Shown here piece by piece: positions 30,124-40,622 of a stretch of 64,000 bases of DNA; positions within the stretch are counted from its first letter, which is position 1; each line of letters begins with the position of its first letter. Where the stretch lies: NCBI GenBank assembly GCA_003451675.1, contig DMCY01000019.1, forward strand, positions 1-64,000, written 5' to 3'. The notes under the pieces are model-generated. The model made no database searches. It was not told the DNA's origin and was given only the letters and a program-made list of their open reading frames with translations. The DNA comes from Candidatus Atribacteria bacterium (GTDB lineage: Bacteria; Atribacterota; JS1; SB-45; 34-128). A program made the translations under genes and the position numbers.

Positions 30124-30762
30124 CTATTCATATTGTAAAACATAAATTTGAGTATTTTGGGGTAATGTCTCCTTTTTTATTTCGAACTCGCTCGATTCTA
30201 ATCTTTTTACATTATCTTTATTTGACAGAAATACTTCCACTGGGTCTATAGAGAATTTAATGGCCTTGGTTTTATAATGCATAGGAACTGTTATCTTAGG
30301 TTTAATGTCTTTAATTATCTGAGTGGCTTGACTGCTATTTATAGTATAAAATCCACCCACAGGAATAAAAAGAATATCTACTTTACCTATCTCAGCTAAT
30401 TTGTCAGAATTTAAAATATGTCCTAAATCACCCAAGTGACATAAGCTTAATCCATCAGCCTTTATAACAAATATTGTATTTTGCCCTCTCTGACTTCCGT
30501 AAACGCTATCATGATAAGATGATATTCCTTTGAATTCCATTTTATGTGATTCTCTACTTACCAGACCTTTGAAAACTACCGGCCTTCCTTTTACTCCTCT
30601 CACATAATTATGGTCAAAGTGTTCGTGACTAACAGTTACAATATTTACTTTAATCCGAGGGAGTTTATAGCCAAGAGTTTCATCGAAAGGATCAGTGATA
30701 ATTTTAATTCCTCTTTCAGATTCAATTAAAAATGAAGAATGCCCTAACCATTTTATTTTCAT
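30124..30762 (-). CDS. UPF0173-type metal-dependent hydrolase (metallo-beta-lactamase fold)
   Basis: A 212-residue protein of the UlaG-like branch of the metallo-beta-lactamase fold. The N-terminus is KWLGHSSFLIE. The metal motif is SHEHFDHNY near residue 46. Further ligands are in LCHLGDLGH and in PMHYKTKAI. The family includes hydrolases of unknown substrate. The start ATG follows AAGAGGTGA. It is about 150 bases from its upstream neighbour, the HARE-HTH gene. Confidence 0.87.
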   Translation of the reverse strand: MKIKWLGHSSFLIESERGIKIITDPFDETLGYKLPRIKVNIVTVSHEHFDHNYVRGVKGRPVVFKGLVSRESHKMEFKGISSYHDSVYGSQRGQNTIFVIKADGLSLCHLGDLGHILNSDKLAEIGKVDILFIPVGGFYTINSSQATQIIKDIKPKITVPMHYKTKAIKFSIDPVEVFLSNKDNVKRLESSEFEIKKETLPQNTQIYVLQYE

Positions 30763-30774
30763 TGAATATCACCT

Positions 30775-30918
30775 CTTTTTCGTATATCGTATTTCATCTG
30801 GTTGGCTAGTTAGCTGGTTTACTGGTTAATTAGTTTAACATTAAATTCACAAATATGATCGCTCCTTGACCAGCTAACCAAGTAACTAATTAACTATCTA
30901 ACCAATATTATACGCTAT
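30775..30918. repeat. Inverted GGTTA octamer pair downstream of the HARE-HTH gene
   Basis: TGGTTGGCTAGTTAGCTGG (about 30799-30825) faces AACCAGCTAACCAAG-type octamers after a spacer of about 45 bases (about 30868-30903). A short CGTATATCGTATTTC piece lies at about 30780-30795. Confidence 0.6.
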
Positions 30919-30919
30919 T

Positions 30920-32410
30920 CTAAAATATTTCCCCAATTGCTTTATTTAATCTTTCTTTTGCTAATTCCGGTTTAAAGTTTAATATAATGCTTCCCATTTC
31001 GGTTTTTTGTATTATATTAAATGGCTCCAAAGAAAATAATTTTGTAATTTCTTCTACTTCATATTCTTTCACTCTTTTAAACCCAATGTATGCATCAATT
31101 TTTTGATTAATTATTTTAGTTAGTGACTCTACATTAAGATAAAGTTTTTTGCCGCTATTCTCGTGTAATAAATTAATAATGATATTAATCAGTTTTATTT
31201 TATTATAGAGTATTTTTCTTTTTTCAAATAATCTAAAAATATTATTCTTAACAGAATTATCTGCTGAAAAAATTGATTTCAAATCATTTAAAGAAAAGGG
31301 TAATTTATCATGTTCTTCTATAAGATTGCATAACCATCTCAGCTCAAACAATATAATTTTGTTCTTATCTGTTTTTCGGCTTAGTTTATCATAATCGAAA
31401 TCCGGAGAAATAATTACCGAATAATCTGATTTTGTTTCCTCTTTTACCTTGCACAACTCGCTCCAATGTTCATACTTTTGTATTTTTTCGCCTTTTTTAT
31501 CTGATAACTTTGCATCAACAATTAAATTGTATGTTTTATAATCTAATAATGCTTTTGCTAAAATAAAAGATGCCTCTCTTTCTAATACAATAGAAGTTTC
31601 AAAACCCAAAAATTCAAACACTTTTTGAAGTAATTTTTTAAGACTTTTGCTATTTTCAGAACTTATCAGTCTTAATTGCAATTTTTTAATTTCGCTTAAC
31701 CAATCAAAGAGACCCCACATTTCTTCTTTCTCTTCGATAAATCGGAAGTCTTTCCTCAAAATATTATCAATATATTTAGAAAATAAATTTTCTTCATTTA
31801 CTTCTACCTCTAATACCCTTTCGCAAATCTCTTTATAAGTTAGAGAGTGACCTGCTTCTTGCAATATTTTAAAAACTTTTTCACTTAAATCGTCCTGAGG
31901 TTCTATTTTGGTTTCATCTTCTGTCACCAAAAAATATCGTTTTCTATCATAGTCAATAAGGCCAATAAAAATAATATCGTTTACTTTTAGTTTCTTCTTT
32001 TCATACCATTCCTTTAATCCAACTAAACAATTGAGATCATTATTCACTATTGCTTCTATTTCATTTCCTTCTTTGTCTATAAAGGTAATTTCAACGGCAT
32101 TTTCTTCTTTAGGGAAAAATGGTCTCATATAACTGGTTAAAAACATAGTACCGTCTTTCAAACAATAACTAGTGAGAGAATACTTAATGTTTGCATCTTT
32201 ATATTGCCATTTCACTAAACCCCATACTCCTCTTTTTATCCTCATAAATCTTTTATCTCCGCTCATAGAGGCATTTACAGCATAATAGGGTTCTTTGACT
32301 TTTAATGGTCTTATTTTTGTTAACTCTTTAGTAATTTGACGATAATGTAATGGCTTTTTATGTTTGATTAGTATTTCATAAGCACTGTCAGCAACTGATT
32401 TATGTTTCAT
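30920..32410 (-). CDS. HARE-HTH protein with a nuclease-like domain
   Basis: A 496-residue soluble protein. An N-terminal HARE-HTH domain (about residues 3-66: SVADSAYEILIKHKKPLHYR, then FMRIKRGVWGLVKW) is followed by a second similar winged-helix unit (about 173-238, ending EEKEEMWGLFDW). Residues about 255-365 look like a PD-(D/E)XK nuclease fold: FEFLGFE, then D290 and the D299-A-K301 triplet in NLIVDAKL. HARE-HTH domains are known to occur with restriction and DNA-modification enzymes and are proposed to sense modified DNA. No methyltransferase or restriction partner is adjacent. The start ATG follows GGAGG. The target and activity are unknown. Confidence 0.72.
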   Translation of the reverse strand: MKHKSVADSAYEILIKHKKPLHYRQITKELTKIRPLKVKEPYYAVNASMSGDKRFMRIKRGVWGLVKWQYKDANIKYSLTSYCLKDGTMFLTSYMRPFFPKEENAVEITFIDKEGNEIEAIVNNDLNCLVGLKEWYEKKKLKVNDIIFIGLIDYDRKRYFLVTEDETKIEPQDDLSEKVFKILQEAGHSLTYKEICERVLEVEVNEENLFSKYIDNILRKDFRFIEEKEEMWGLFDWLSEIKKLQLRLISSENSKSLKKLLQKVFEFLGFETSIVLEREASFILAKALLDYKTYNLIVDAKLSDKKGEKIQKYEHWSELCKVKEETKSDYSVIISPDFDYDKLSRKTDKNKIILFELRWLCNLIEEHDKLPFSLNDLKSIFSADNSVKNNIFRLFEKRKILYNKIKLINIIINLLHENSGKKLYLNVESLTKIINQKIDAYIGFKRVKEYEVEEITKLFSLEPFNIIQKTEMGSIILNFKPELAKERLNKAIGEIF

Positions 32411-33097
32411 AAGTCTCTAACCTCCAATTGACCGATTTACCGATTCTCCAATTTACCTATTTACCGATTTACCAATTCGCCGATTAATTTAGTCGATAGT
32501 GAAGTCGTTAGTCGTTAGTTTCAAATAGAAATTTTCAGTTATCAGTTTACAGTTTTTAGATAAAGAGATAAAAAAAAATCGTATTCTGTATTCTGACTAC
32601 TGTTCTTCTTAACCAGCCAACCAGGTAACTAACTAACTCTTTACGAGATACGATTCACGAGATACGGCTTTTTATAGTTGATAATAATTCTCAAGAAATT
32701 ACCTTGATATTGTTTAAAAATTCACCTTATTTATTATATACAATTTTCATTATATTTTACAAATAAATTAGTTGTTAGCATAGAATTAGCGTATAGCAGG
32801 TAGCGTTTAGCGTATAGTTTTGGATTAATAGGATGCTTACCCTAATTCCTAATTAAATTAAAAAGTTAAAACTAAAAGCTAAAAACCATAATTCAAAATT
32901 CAAACCCTTTTTTCTTTAATTTTAAATTTTAAGTTTTGGTTTTGCGTTTTTCGCTATACGCTTTGCACTTCCGCCTATATGCTCCACGCTAAACGCTCCA
33001 CGCTAATTCTTATTTTCTTAACTAGCTAACCAGGTAACCAACTAACCAGGTAACTAATTCTTAACGAGATACGATTCACGAGATACGAGATACGGAA
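32411..33097. repeat. 687-base repeat-rich spacer
   Basis: No gene is seen. It holds ACCGATTTACCGATTCTCC-type octamers (about 32430-32485), GTCGATAGTGAAGTCGTTAG, an AACCAGGTAACTAACTAAC set, ACGATTCACGAGATACG (about 32648-32667), two AGCGTATAGC/ACGCTAAACGCTCCACGC runs (about 32787-32817 and 32955-33007), more AACCAGGTAACCAACTAACC octamers (about 33021-33057), and a final CGATTCACGAGATACGAGATACG run (about 33068-33094). Confidence 0.65.
32733..32762 (-). promoter_or_regulatory. Possible promoter for the HARE-HTH gene
   Basis: On the minus strand TTGTAA (32757-32762) and TATAAT (32733-32738) are 18 bases apart in an AT-rich island free of repeats. A repeat block of about 300 bases lies between it and the start codon. 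Confidence 0.4.
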
Positions 33098-33598
33098 TCA
33101 TTTATATCTTTTCATTAACTCAACGTAATCCAGGGCGTGTTTTTTTAAATTTTCAATTTCTTCTTCAGAAAGATTGCGCACCACTTTCGCTGGTACACCT
33201 AAAGCCATGGTAAACGGTGGTATTTTAGTTCTCGGGGTTACTATTGCTCCAGCTCCTACTATGGCTCCTTCGCCTACTTCTGCACCATCAAGCACAATTG
33301 CCCCAATCCCTATTAAAGAATTGTCTCCAATCTTGCACGCGTGAAGCATTACATTGTGACCTATGGTAACATTGTTTCCTATTATAGTAGGAACTCCTAC
33401 ATCACAATGAACAATACTGCCATCCTGAACGCTGGTATTACTTCCTATACTAATGGGAGCTATGTCACCTCTTAATACTACATTATACCAAATACTGGAG
33501 CATTTTCCGATTATAACTTCTCCAATTATAGTAGCATTTTCCGCAATAAAAGATTTTTCATTTATTATAGCTTTTTTTCCTTGAAAATTTAATATCAT
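33098..33598 (-). CDS. Gamma-carbonic-anhydrase-like hexapeptide protein
   Basis: A 166-residue left-handed beta-helix protein of imperfect hexapeptide repeats (for example IGKCSSIWYNVVLRGDIAPI and VGEGAIVGAGAIV). The three zinc histidines of the gamma-class family are present (IVHCDV, and IGHNVMLHAC with two). Most of these proteins are YrdA/CaiE-like with unproven carbonic anhydrase activity. The start ATG overlaps the uvrC stop by 4 bases, so it is translated from the uvr transcript although its role is probably unrelated to repair. Confidence 0.88.
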   Translation of the reverse strand: MILNFQGKKAIINEKSFIAENATIIGEVIIGKCSSIWYNVVLRGDIAPISIGSNTSVQDGSIVHCDVGVPTIIGNNVTIGHNVMLHACKIGDNSLIGIGAIVLDGAEVGEGAIVGAGAIVTPRTKIPPFTMALGVPAKVVRNLSEEEIENLKKHALDYVELMKRYK

Positions 33599-35094
33599 CT
33601 TCTTACCTCCATAACTGTTTTAATTTTTTCCGCAATTTTATCTCCAAATCCTGGTATCTTACTTATGTCGACCTTGGAAGCATTTTTTATATCTTCTATG
33701 CTTTTAAAGTGTTCTAATAATAATCTTTTTCGTTTAGCACCAATTCCTGGAATAAGGTCTAACTTTGAATTACGTAATTCTTTACTTCTAATCCTCCTGT
33801 GATAAGTCACCGCAAATCTATGAGCCTCATCTCTTATTCTTTGCAGTAAAAAAAGTGACTCAGAATTAGAAGGTAATATTATCGGTTTATGAACCTCTGG
33901 TTTAAATATTTCCTCTTCTTTTTTGGCTATACCTATTATTGGTAATTCAAGATTCAAATTGTTTAATATTTTTTTCACCGCACTAAGTTGACCTCTTCCT
34001 CCATCAACAAGAACTAAATCTGGCAATTTTTTACCTTCAGATAATAATCTTTTATATCTCCTCTCTGTTACCTCTTGCAACATAGCATAATCGTCAATTC
34101 CTTCAACTCTACTCACTCTAAATCTTCGGTAATCTTTCTTTTTTGGTCGTCCTTTTTCAAAAACAACCAAAGAACCAACAGATAATTTCCCCTGAATATT
34201 AGAGATGTCGAATGCTTCAATTCTTTCTGGTAGTTTCTTTAAGCTTAATTTATCTTTTAAATCAATAACTGCCTTCTGACCCTTCTTAATTTCGTCTTCT
34301 TCTACTTCTTCTACCTTCTTCAACAAATAACTATTTTTATTTTTTTTTCTATATAAGTTTATTTCCTGACCCTTTAAAATTGTTTCAATTGATTTTATTT
34401 TATCTCTTACTTTGGCAGCTTTTTCATAATTTAGATTATGAGAAGCTTCTTTCATTTCTTGATAAAGACCATTTAATAATTTTTTTTGTTTCCCTGCCAA
34501 AAACAGGCAAATTTCTCTTATTCTTTTTCGGTACTCTGTTTTGCTAATCATATTCGCACAAGGCGCTGAACACAAACCGATCTGGTAATCTAAGCAAATT
34601 TTCGCCTTCTTTAAATCTTTTTTTCTGCATCCCCTAATTTTAAAAATTTGCCTTAATAATTTTATAACTACCCGGGTAGCATTTGTATCCACAAAAGGGC
34701 CAAAATATAAAGCTCTATCCTCCTTTGTTTTTCGATTTATTTTTCTGTAAAGTAAGATTTGAGGAAATTCTCTCTCTAAAGTAATTTTAATATAGGGATA
34801 GCTCTTATCATCTTTTGATTGAGTATTATAGTAAGGGTTATTACTTTTAATCATTTTACTTTCTAAGATAAGTGCTTCTATTTCAGAAGAAGTGGGTATG
34901 TATTCAACATTTACGATCTCTTTAATCATCCTATTTATCTTTGGAGATTGTTGGGAAGAACTACTAAAGTAAGAAGAAACTCTACTTTTTAAGGAATTGG
35001 CCTTCCCTACATAAATTACTTTTCCTCTTTTATCTTTAAAAAAATAAACTCCACTTGTTTCAGGTAATTTATTTATCTTTGATTTAATATCCAT
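33595..35094 (-). CDS. uvrC: Excinuclease ABC subunit C
   Basis: Makes both incisions in nucleotide excision repair. The GIY-YIG nuclease domain is N-terminal (ETSGVYFFKDKRGKVIYVGKA). A UVR coiled motif near residue 200-235 binds UvrB. The RNase H-like nuclease domain contains EAFDISNIQG and LVDGGRGQ. It ends with tandem helix-hairpin-helix motifs (IPGIGAKRKRLLLEHF, IPGFGDKIAEKI). At about 499 residues it is shorter than the 580-620 residues usual in other bacteria, but all domains are present. The ATG at 35092-35094 is used; the upstream frame is repeat-derived. The ribosome-binding site is poor. Confidence 0.95.
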   Translation of the reverse strand: MDIKSKINKLPETSGVYFFKDKRGKVIYVGKANSLKSRVSSYFSSSSQQSPKINRMIKEIVNVEYIPTSSEIEALILESKMIKSNNPYYNTQSKDDKSYPYIKITLEREFPQILLYRKINRKTKEDRALYFGPFVDTNATRVVIKLLRQIFKIRGCRKKDLKKAKICLDYQIGLCSAPCANMISKTEYRKRIREICLFLAGKQKKLLNGLYQEMKEASHNLNYEKAAKVRDKIKSIETILKGQEINLYRKKNKNSYLLKKVEEVEEDEIKKGQKAVIDLKDKLSLKKLPERIEAFDISNIQGKLSVGSLVVFEKGRPKKKDYRRFRVSRVEGIDDYAMLQEVTERRYKRLLSEGKKLPDLVLVDGGRGQLSAVKKILNNLNLELPIIGIAKKEEEIFKPEVHKPIILPSNSESLFLLQRIRDEAHRFAVTYHRRIRSKELRNSKLDLIPGIGAKRKRLLLEHFKSIEDIKNASKVDISKIPGFGDKIAEKIKTVMEVRR

Positions 35095-35095
35095 G

Positions 35096-35262
35096 GTTAA
35101 CCAATTCTCCAATTTACCGATTCACCAATTTACCGATTCACCAATTTACCGATTCACCAATTTATCGATTCTCCAATTTATCGATTCTCCAATTTATCAA
35201 TTCACCAATTTATCAATTCACCAATTTATCAATTCACCAATTTATCAATTAATTAGATTAGT
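35096..35262. repeat. Long 8/16-base period tandem array between uvrC and uvrA
   Basis: About twenty near-identical octamers alternating between CACCAATT, TACCGATT, TATCAATT and CTCCAATT. It is the longest uninterrupted array in the window. It begins right at the uvrC start codon, so it supplies the uvrC upstream region. A GGTTAGTTGG octamer set and an AACCGGGTAACTGGGTAACC set follow to about 35355. Confidence 0.9.
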
Positions 35263-35353
35263 TAGCTGGTTATTTGGTTAGTTGGTTAATTAGTTAATTC
35301 AATGAGTAGTATGTTATTTAACTAACTAACCGGGTAACTGGGTAACCAAGTAA

Positions 35354-38176
35354 CTAATTCAGTACTTTCTTTAAAAATTCTCCAGTAAATGAATTCTTAT
35401 TATGTGCTATTTCTTCAGGAGTTCCCCTGGCTATAACTCTGCCTCCTTCTTCTCCACCTCCCGGACCAAGATCAATAATATGATCTGCTGACTTAATTAC
35501 CTCTAAGTTATGTTCGATTACTATGACTGTATTCCCAGCATCTACTAACCTATCTAAGACATTGAGTAATTTTTTTACATCATCAAAATGCAGACCGGTA
35601 GTAGGCTCATCTAAAAGGTATATGGTTCTTCCTGTGCTTTTAGCACTTAATTCTTTAGCCAATTTCACTCTTTGTGCTTCACCGCCGGATAAAGTGGTGG
35701 CAGATTGTCCTAATTTTATGTATCCTAATCCTACATCATATAAAGTTTGTAATTTTCTTTTTATCATGGGAATTGCTCTAAAAAATTCCAGGGCCTCTTC
35801 AACAGTCATATCTAACACCTGAGCTATATTTTTACTCTTATATTTTATATCTAAAGTTTCACGATTGAACCTTTTACCTTTACAAATTTCACAGGGTATA
35901 TATACATCAGGTAAAAAATACATTTCAATCTTTATTATCCCTCCACCCTGACAGGCTTCACATCTTCCACCTTTTACATTAAAACTAAACCTGCCCGCCT
36001 TATAACCTCTAATTTTAGCTTCTTTTGTCCTGGAAAATATTTCCCTAATCGGAGTAAATGCCCCGGTGTAAGTAGCCGGATTAGAGCGAGAAGTTCTACC
36101 TATAGGTGATTGATCGATAATTATCACTTTATCAATATTTTCTATTCCTTCAATTTTATCATAATCACCAGGATGAACTCTGCTCTTATAAATTTTCCTG
36201 ATTAAAGCTTTATATAAGGTTTCCTCGACTAAAGTACTTTTTCCGGAACCAGATACTCCAGTGATACAAGTAAGTGTACCCAAAGGAACGGATACATCGA
36301 TATTTTTTAAATTGTACTGGCGAGCTCCTCGAATTTTCAAATATTTCCCGTTCCCCTCTCTCCTTTCGGAAGGAACATCAATTTTACTAAGATGGCTTAG
36401 ATATCTTCCAGTAATGGATTTCTTATTGTTTATAATATCTTTAATGTCACCTTTCGCTACTAAATATCCACCGTGTACCCCTGCCCCCGGTCCTAAATCA
36501 ACAATGTAATCTGCAATTCTCATTGTAGCTTCATCATGTTCAATTACTATCACCGTATTCCCTAAATTTCTCAGCTTTATAAGAGTCTGCAAAAGTTTAG
36601 AATTATCTTTTTGGTGTAAGCCAATACTCGGTTCATCTAAAATGTAAAGTACTCCGGTTAAGTTCGAGCCAATCTGAGTAGCCAAACGAATTCTCTGGTT
36701 TTCTCCTCCTGCTAAGGTAGAAGATGAACGAGATAAGGTTAGATAATCTAAACCTACATTACTTAAAAAACTTAATCTATTTTTTATTTCTTTTAAAATT
36801 TGGCCGGCAATAACTCTTCTTCTTTCATTTAATTTTAATTTTTCAAAAAAATTATAATTCCATTTGATAGATTTTTCAGTAATATCCGCTATAGAGAAAC
36901 CATCAATAGTAACATTTAAGCTTTCCGGACGAAGTCTTTTACCCTCGCAAGAGGGACAGGGTCCAATATTCATAAACTTTTGTATCTCTGAGCGAATATA
37001 TTCTGATTTAGTTTCTCGATATCTTCTTTTTAAATTATTAATTACTCCCTCAAAAGAATTTTTATAACTCCAATAGGTAGATTGTTCATCATTCTGATAT
37101 TTAAAGGGTATCTTTATTCCTCCTGAGCCGTATAATATAATCTCCTGAAATTCAGGTTTTAATTCAACAAAAGGAGTGTCAAGACTAAAACCATAAAAAT
37201 CGGCTAAACCCTTTAACATGTGATATAAATATTTTCCTTTAACCTCTCCCCAGGGAACTAAGGCGCCTTGCAGTATAGATTTATTCTTATCCGGCACAAT
37301 TAATTCCGGATCAAATTCCATTTTAAAGCCCAAACCACTACAAGCAGGACAAGCTCCATAAGGATTATTGAAAGAAAAGATTCGAGGAGCAATTTCCGGT
37401 AAATTAATTCCGCAGCTGGGACAAGAAAAATGCTCACTAAACATCTTTTCTTTACCACCTTCTATATCAATTACTACTGTTCCTTCACTTAGACTTAAAG
37501 CAGTTTCGATAGAACCAGCTAAACGAGTCTTTATTTCAGGATTCACTAACAACCTGTCTACCACGACTTCTATATTATGGTTTTTATACCTATCGATTTT
37601 TATATCTTCTTCTACTTCGAAAGTGTTTCCATCAACTCTCACTCTAACAAATCCTTTTTTTTGAATATCTTCTAATATTTGTTTGTGTTCACCTTTTTTG
37701 AAGCGAATTATCGGGGCTAAAACTTGTATTTTTGTTCCCGGGGATAAATTTAAAATTTGATCAACCATCTGCTCGACTGTCTGCTTGCTAACCCATCTAC
37801 CGCACTGTGGGCAATGAGGTATTCCAATCCGGGCAAAAAGTAACCGTAAATAATCATAAATTTCCGTTACGGTACCTACTGTAGAGCGAGGATTCTTACT
37901 TGCTTTTCTCTGATCAATGGAAATCGCCGGTGATAGTCCTCCAATATAATCCACATCAGGTTTTTTCATTCTTTCCATAAATTGACGAGCATAAGAAGAC
38001 AAAGATTCAATATATCTTCTCTGACCTTCTGCATAAATCGTATCAAAAGCTAAAGAAGATTTACCAGAACCGCTCAACCCGGTAATTACAATTAATTTGT
38101 TTCTGGGTATCTCCAAATTAATATTCTTCAAGTTATGTTCTCGTGCACCTTTAATTATTATCTTAGTCTGAACCAC
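35354..38176 (-). CDS. uvrA: Excinuclease ABC subunit A
   Basis: DNA damage recognition ATPase. It has two ABC modules. The first has Walker [21 protein letters not shown] near residue 32 and [12 protein letters not shown]. The second has [19 protein letters not shown] near residue 635 and [15 protein letters not shown]. Zinc modules show CPQCG and CPSCG in the first half, then CEACQGGG and CEICKGKRF. At 940 residues it is complete. The start is GTG at 38174-38176 with GGAGAG about 10 bases upstream. Confidence 0.98.
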   Translation of the reverse strand: MVQTKIIIKGAREHNLKNINLEIPRNKLIVITGLSGSGKSSLAFDTIYAEGQRRYIESLSSYARQFMERMKKPDVDYIGGLSPAISIDQRKASKNPRSTVGTVTEIYDYLRLLFARIGIPHCPQCGRWVSKQTVEQMVDQILNLSPGTKIQVLAPIIRFKKGEHKQILEDIQKKGFVRVRVDGNTFEVEEDIKIDRYKNHNIEVVVDRLLVNPEIKTRLAGSIETALSLSEGTVVIDIEGGKEKMFSEHFSCPSCGINLPEIAPRIFSFNNPYGACPACSGLGFKMEFDPELIVPDKNKSILQGALVPWGEVKGKYLYHMLKGLADFYGFSLDTPFVELKPEFQEIILYGSGGIKIPFKYQNDEQSTYWSYKNSFEGVINNLKRRYRETKSEYIRSEIQKFMNIGPCPSCEGKRLRPESLNVTIDGFSIADITEKSIKWNYNFFEKLKLNERRRVIAGQILKEIKNRLSFLSNVGLDYLTLSRSSSTLAGGENQRIRLATQIGSNLTGVLYILDEPSIGLHQKDNSKLLQTLIKLRNLGNTVIVIEHDEATMRIADYIVDLGPGAGVHGGYLVAKGDIKDIINNKKSITGRYLSHLSKIDVPSERREGNGKYLKIRGARQYNLKNIDVSVPLGTLTCITGVSGSGKSTLVEETLYKALIRKIYKSRVHPGDYDKIEGIENIDKVIIIDQSPIGRTSRSNPATYTGAFTPIREIFSRTKEAKIRGYKAGRFSFNVKGGRCEACQGGGIIKIEMYFLPDVYIPCEICKGKRFNRETLDIKYKSKNIAQVLDMTVEEALEFFRAIPMIKRKLQTLYDVGLGYIKLGQSATTLSGGEAQRVKLAKELSAKSTGRTIYLLDEPTTGLHFDDVKKLLNVLDRLVDAGNTVIVIEHNLEVIKSADHIIDLGPGGGEEGGRVIARGTPEEIAHNKNSFTGEFLKKVLN

Positions 38177-38184
38177 TTAATATC

Positions 38185-38335
38185 TCTCCTCTGTTGGTTA
38201 CCTGGTTAGTTGGTTACTTAGTTTACTGGTTAATCGAGAAATTAATCAATTCACTAATATGCTAATAATAAAGCAACTCTTCTTCTAACTAATTAACCAG
38301 GTAACTATCTAACTAAATAACTATATACTGATTCA
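38185..38335. repeat. Inverted GGTTA octamer pair between uvrA and uvrB
   Basis: TTGGTTACCTGGTTAGTTGG (about 38195-38235) faces AATTAACCAGGTAACTATC-type octamers (about 38288-38320), with AT-rich sequence between. Confidence 0.6.
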
Positions 38336-40336
38336 CTATTTTATTTCCCCGAATAAAGTTTTCTCTTTTTTTAATCTTCTTATCTCATCTCTCAACAAAG
38401 CCGCTCTTTCAAAATCTAAATTTTTTGCTGCTTGCTTCATCTCTTTCTCTAAAGATTTTATCAATAACCATAAATTGCTCTTACTTAAGTATTTTTCATG
38501 TTCTTCATTAATAGTAGAAAAATTTTCGAAGTTATTTATGTTATTAATAATTGCAAATTCTTCTACTGTCTTAGTTATAGTTTTGGGAGTTATCTGGTAT
38601 TTGCGATTATATTCTAATTGTATTTTCCTTCTTCGATTAGTTTCTTTCACTGCCCTTCTTATCGACCCAGTAATATTTTCGCAATACAAAATAACTGTGC
38701 CGTTTATGTTTCTTGCTGCTCTCCCCATAGTCTGAATTAGAGAGGTTTCTGACCTTAAAAAACCTTCTTTATCTGCATCTAAAATAGCTACTAAAGATAC
38801 TTCCGGGAGGTCTAATCCTTCTCTTAAAAGATTAACTCCTACTAACACATTAAATTTACCTAATCTTAAATCCTTCAAAATGTTAATCCTTTCCAAAGTC
38901 TTAATCTCTGAATGAAGATATTTTGCTTTTATATTAATTTCTTCCAAATACTCAGCTACATCTTCAGCCATTCTTTTAGTAAGGGTAGTTACTAATATTC
39001 TCTCCTTTTTTTCCGTCCTCTTTTTAATTTCTTCTATTAGGTTATCAATCTGATTTTTGGCTGGTTTTAAAATTATCTCCGGGTCAACTAATCCGGTGGG
39101 TCTGATAATCTGTTCAACTGTTTGCTTACTTCTTTCTAATTCATATTTGGCTGGGGTTGCTGAAACGAAGATAACTTTTTCCATGTAATTTTTTATTTCG
39201 TTAAAATACAATGGCCTATTATCATAGGCAGAAGGTAGACGAAAACCATATTCTACCAAACTATCCTTTCGAGACTTATCGCCCGCAAACATACCTCTTA
39301 ATTGAGGAATAGTAACGTGGGATTCGTCAATAAACATCATAAAATCAGAAGGAAAATAATCTAACAGAGTTGCCGGAGGTTCTCCTGATTCTCTTCCGCT
39401 AATATGACGAGAATAGTTCTCAATTCCACTGCAATATCCCACTTCTTTTAACATTTCTAAATCATATTTAGTTCTTTGTTCTAATCTTTGAGCCTCTAAG
39501 AGCTTTCCCTCTTTTTTAAAATATTTTAATCTTTGTCTTAATTCTTCTTCAATAGATAAAATTGCTCTTTCTAATTTATCTTTAGTAGTAACAAAATGTT
39601 TTGCAGGATAAACTATCAATTTATCTCTTCTCTTTATAACTTTTCCGGTTAGAGGGTCTATCTCGGAAATTACTTCTATTTCATCACCCCATAACTCTAT
39701 ACGAAAAGCATATTCTAAGTAGGAAGGAAATATTTCAATTACATCTCCTCTAACTCTAAAACATCCACGGTGAAAATCAATATCATTTCTCTCGTAGTGT
39801 ATATTTATAAGACTTTCTAAAATATTATCTCTTTTGAAAATTTCGTTCTTACTAATTTTTAATACTAATTCTTGATAATCTTTGGGTGAACCTAATCCGT
39901 ATATACAAGATACGCTGGCAACAATAATAACATCTTTTCTTTCCAGGAGAGAACTGGTAGCAGAGAGCCTTAAACGGTCAATTTCTTCATTTATAGAAGA
40001 ATCCTTTTCGATATAAGTATCTGTACGGGCAATATATGCCTCCGGTTGATAATAATCATAATAGCTTACAAAATATTCCACTGCATTATCAGGAAAAAAT
40101 CTTCTAAACTCACTGCACAATTGAGCAGCCAAGGTTTTATTGTGAGAGATCACCAGAGTAGGCAATTGAATTTCCTGAATTACATTTGCCATAGTAAAAG
40201 TCTTCCCTGAACCAGTTACTCCCAGTAAAGTTTGATATTTGTAACCATTACGTATACCTTCTACCAATTTTTTTATAGCATGGGGCTGGTCGCCCTGAGG
40301 GGGGTAATCAGATACCAAATTAAATCTCTCAGTCAT
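38336..40336 (-). CDS. uvrB: Excinuclease ABC subunit B
   Basis: Damage-verifying helicase-like subunit. Walker A is [15 protein letters not shown] near residue 40. The beta-hairpin that probes DNA is in [20 protein letters not shown]. The DEAD-like box is FIDESHVT, and helicase motif VI appears as QTMGRAARN. The C-terminal UVR motif ([20 protein letters not shown]) binds UvrC. At 666 residues it is complete. It is transcribed first in the uvrB-uvrA-uvrC order. Confidence 0.98.
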   Translation of the reverse strand: MTERFNLVSDYPPQGDQPHAIKKLVEGIRNGYKYQTLLGVTGSGKTFTMANVIQEIQLPTLVISHNKTLAAQLCSEFRRFFPDNAVEYFVSYYDYYQPEAYIARTDTYIEKDSSINEEIDRLRLSATSSLLERKDVIIVASVSCIYGLGSPKDYQELVLKISKNEIFKRDNILESLINIHYERNDIDFHRGCFRVRGDVIEIFPSYLEYAFRIELWGDEIEVISEIDPLTGKVIKRRDKLIVYPAKHFVTTKDKLERAILSIEEELRQRLKYFKKEGKLLEAQRLEQRTKYDLEMLKEVGYCSGIENYSRHISGRESGEPPATLLDYFPSDFMMFIDESHVTIPQLRGMFAGDKSRKDSLVEYGFRLPSAYDNRPLYFNEIKNYMEKVIFVSATPAKYELERSKQTVEQIIRPTGLVDPEIILKPAKNQIDNLIEEIKKRTEKKERILVTTLTKRMAEDVAEYLEEINIKAKYLHSEIKTLERINILKDLRLGKFNVLVGVNLLREGLDLPEVSLVAILDADKEGFLRSETSLIQTMGRAARNINGTVILYCENITGSIRRAVKETNRRRKIQLEYNRKYQITPKTITKTVEEFAIINNINNFENFSTINEEHEKYLSKSNLWLLIKSLEKEMKQAAKNLDFERAALLRDEIRRLKKEKTLFGEIK

Positions 40337-40396
40337 TCACAACACCTTTTTAAAAAATTACACTTATAATTTAAAACTCACTTTCGTCTTTAAATA

Positions 40397-40427
40397 ATTA
40401 TACACTATAGAATAATAACATTCTATA
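40397..40427 (-). promoter_or_regulatory. uvrB -10 box with an adjacent palindrome (possible operator)
   Basis: On the minus strand TATAAT lies at 40397-40402, about 60 bases before the uvrB ATG. Three bases upstream sits a palindrome with 8-bp arms TATAGAAT and ATTCTATA around 6 bases (40406-40427). That position would block RNA polymerase. It does not match the known Gram-positive LexA box, and no copy was found before uvrA. Confidence 0.45.
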
Positions 40428-40622
40428 AAGATTTAAACAGTATTATTGTTTTCACTACAATTTCTGAAGCTAAAGGACAAAATACTTATTTTATAATACT
40501 TTGAGGCAGCTAAATGGTTAAATTGCCTGCAAGTGTCAAAATTAGGAGAAAGAAATAAGAGAATTGGGGAAGTTTAAAGGATAAATTAAAGATTTTAACC
40601 TTTGAAAGCTGAGTCAAATATT

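Noticed and set aside
35093..35281. Plus-strand 62-residue open frame with regular FTNLPIYQF-like repeats
   Set aside because: It is only the translation of the CACCAATT octamer array and has no gene features.
40503..40530. Terminator after tldE
   Set aside because: GGCA..TGCC arms are only 4-5 bases and have no T tract, so no terminator could be assigned to the cluster end.
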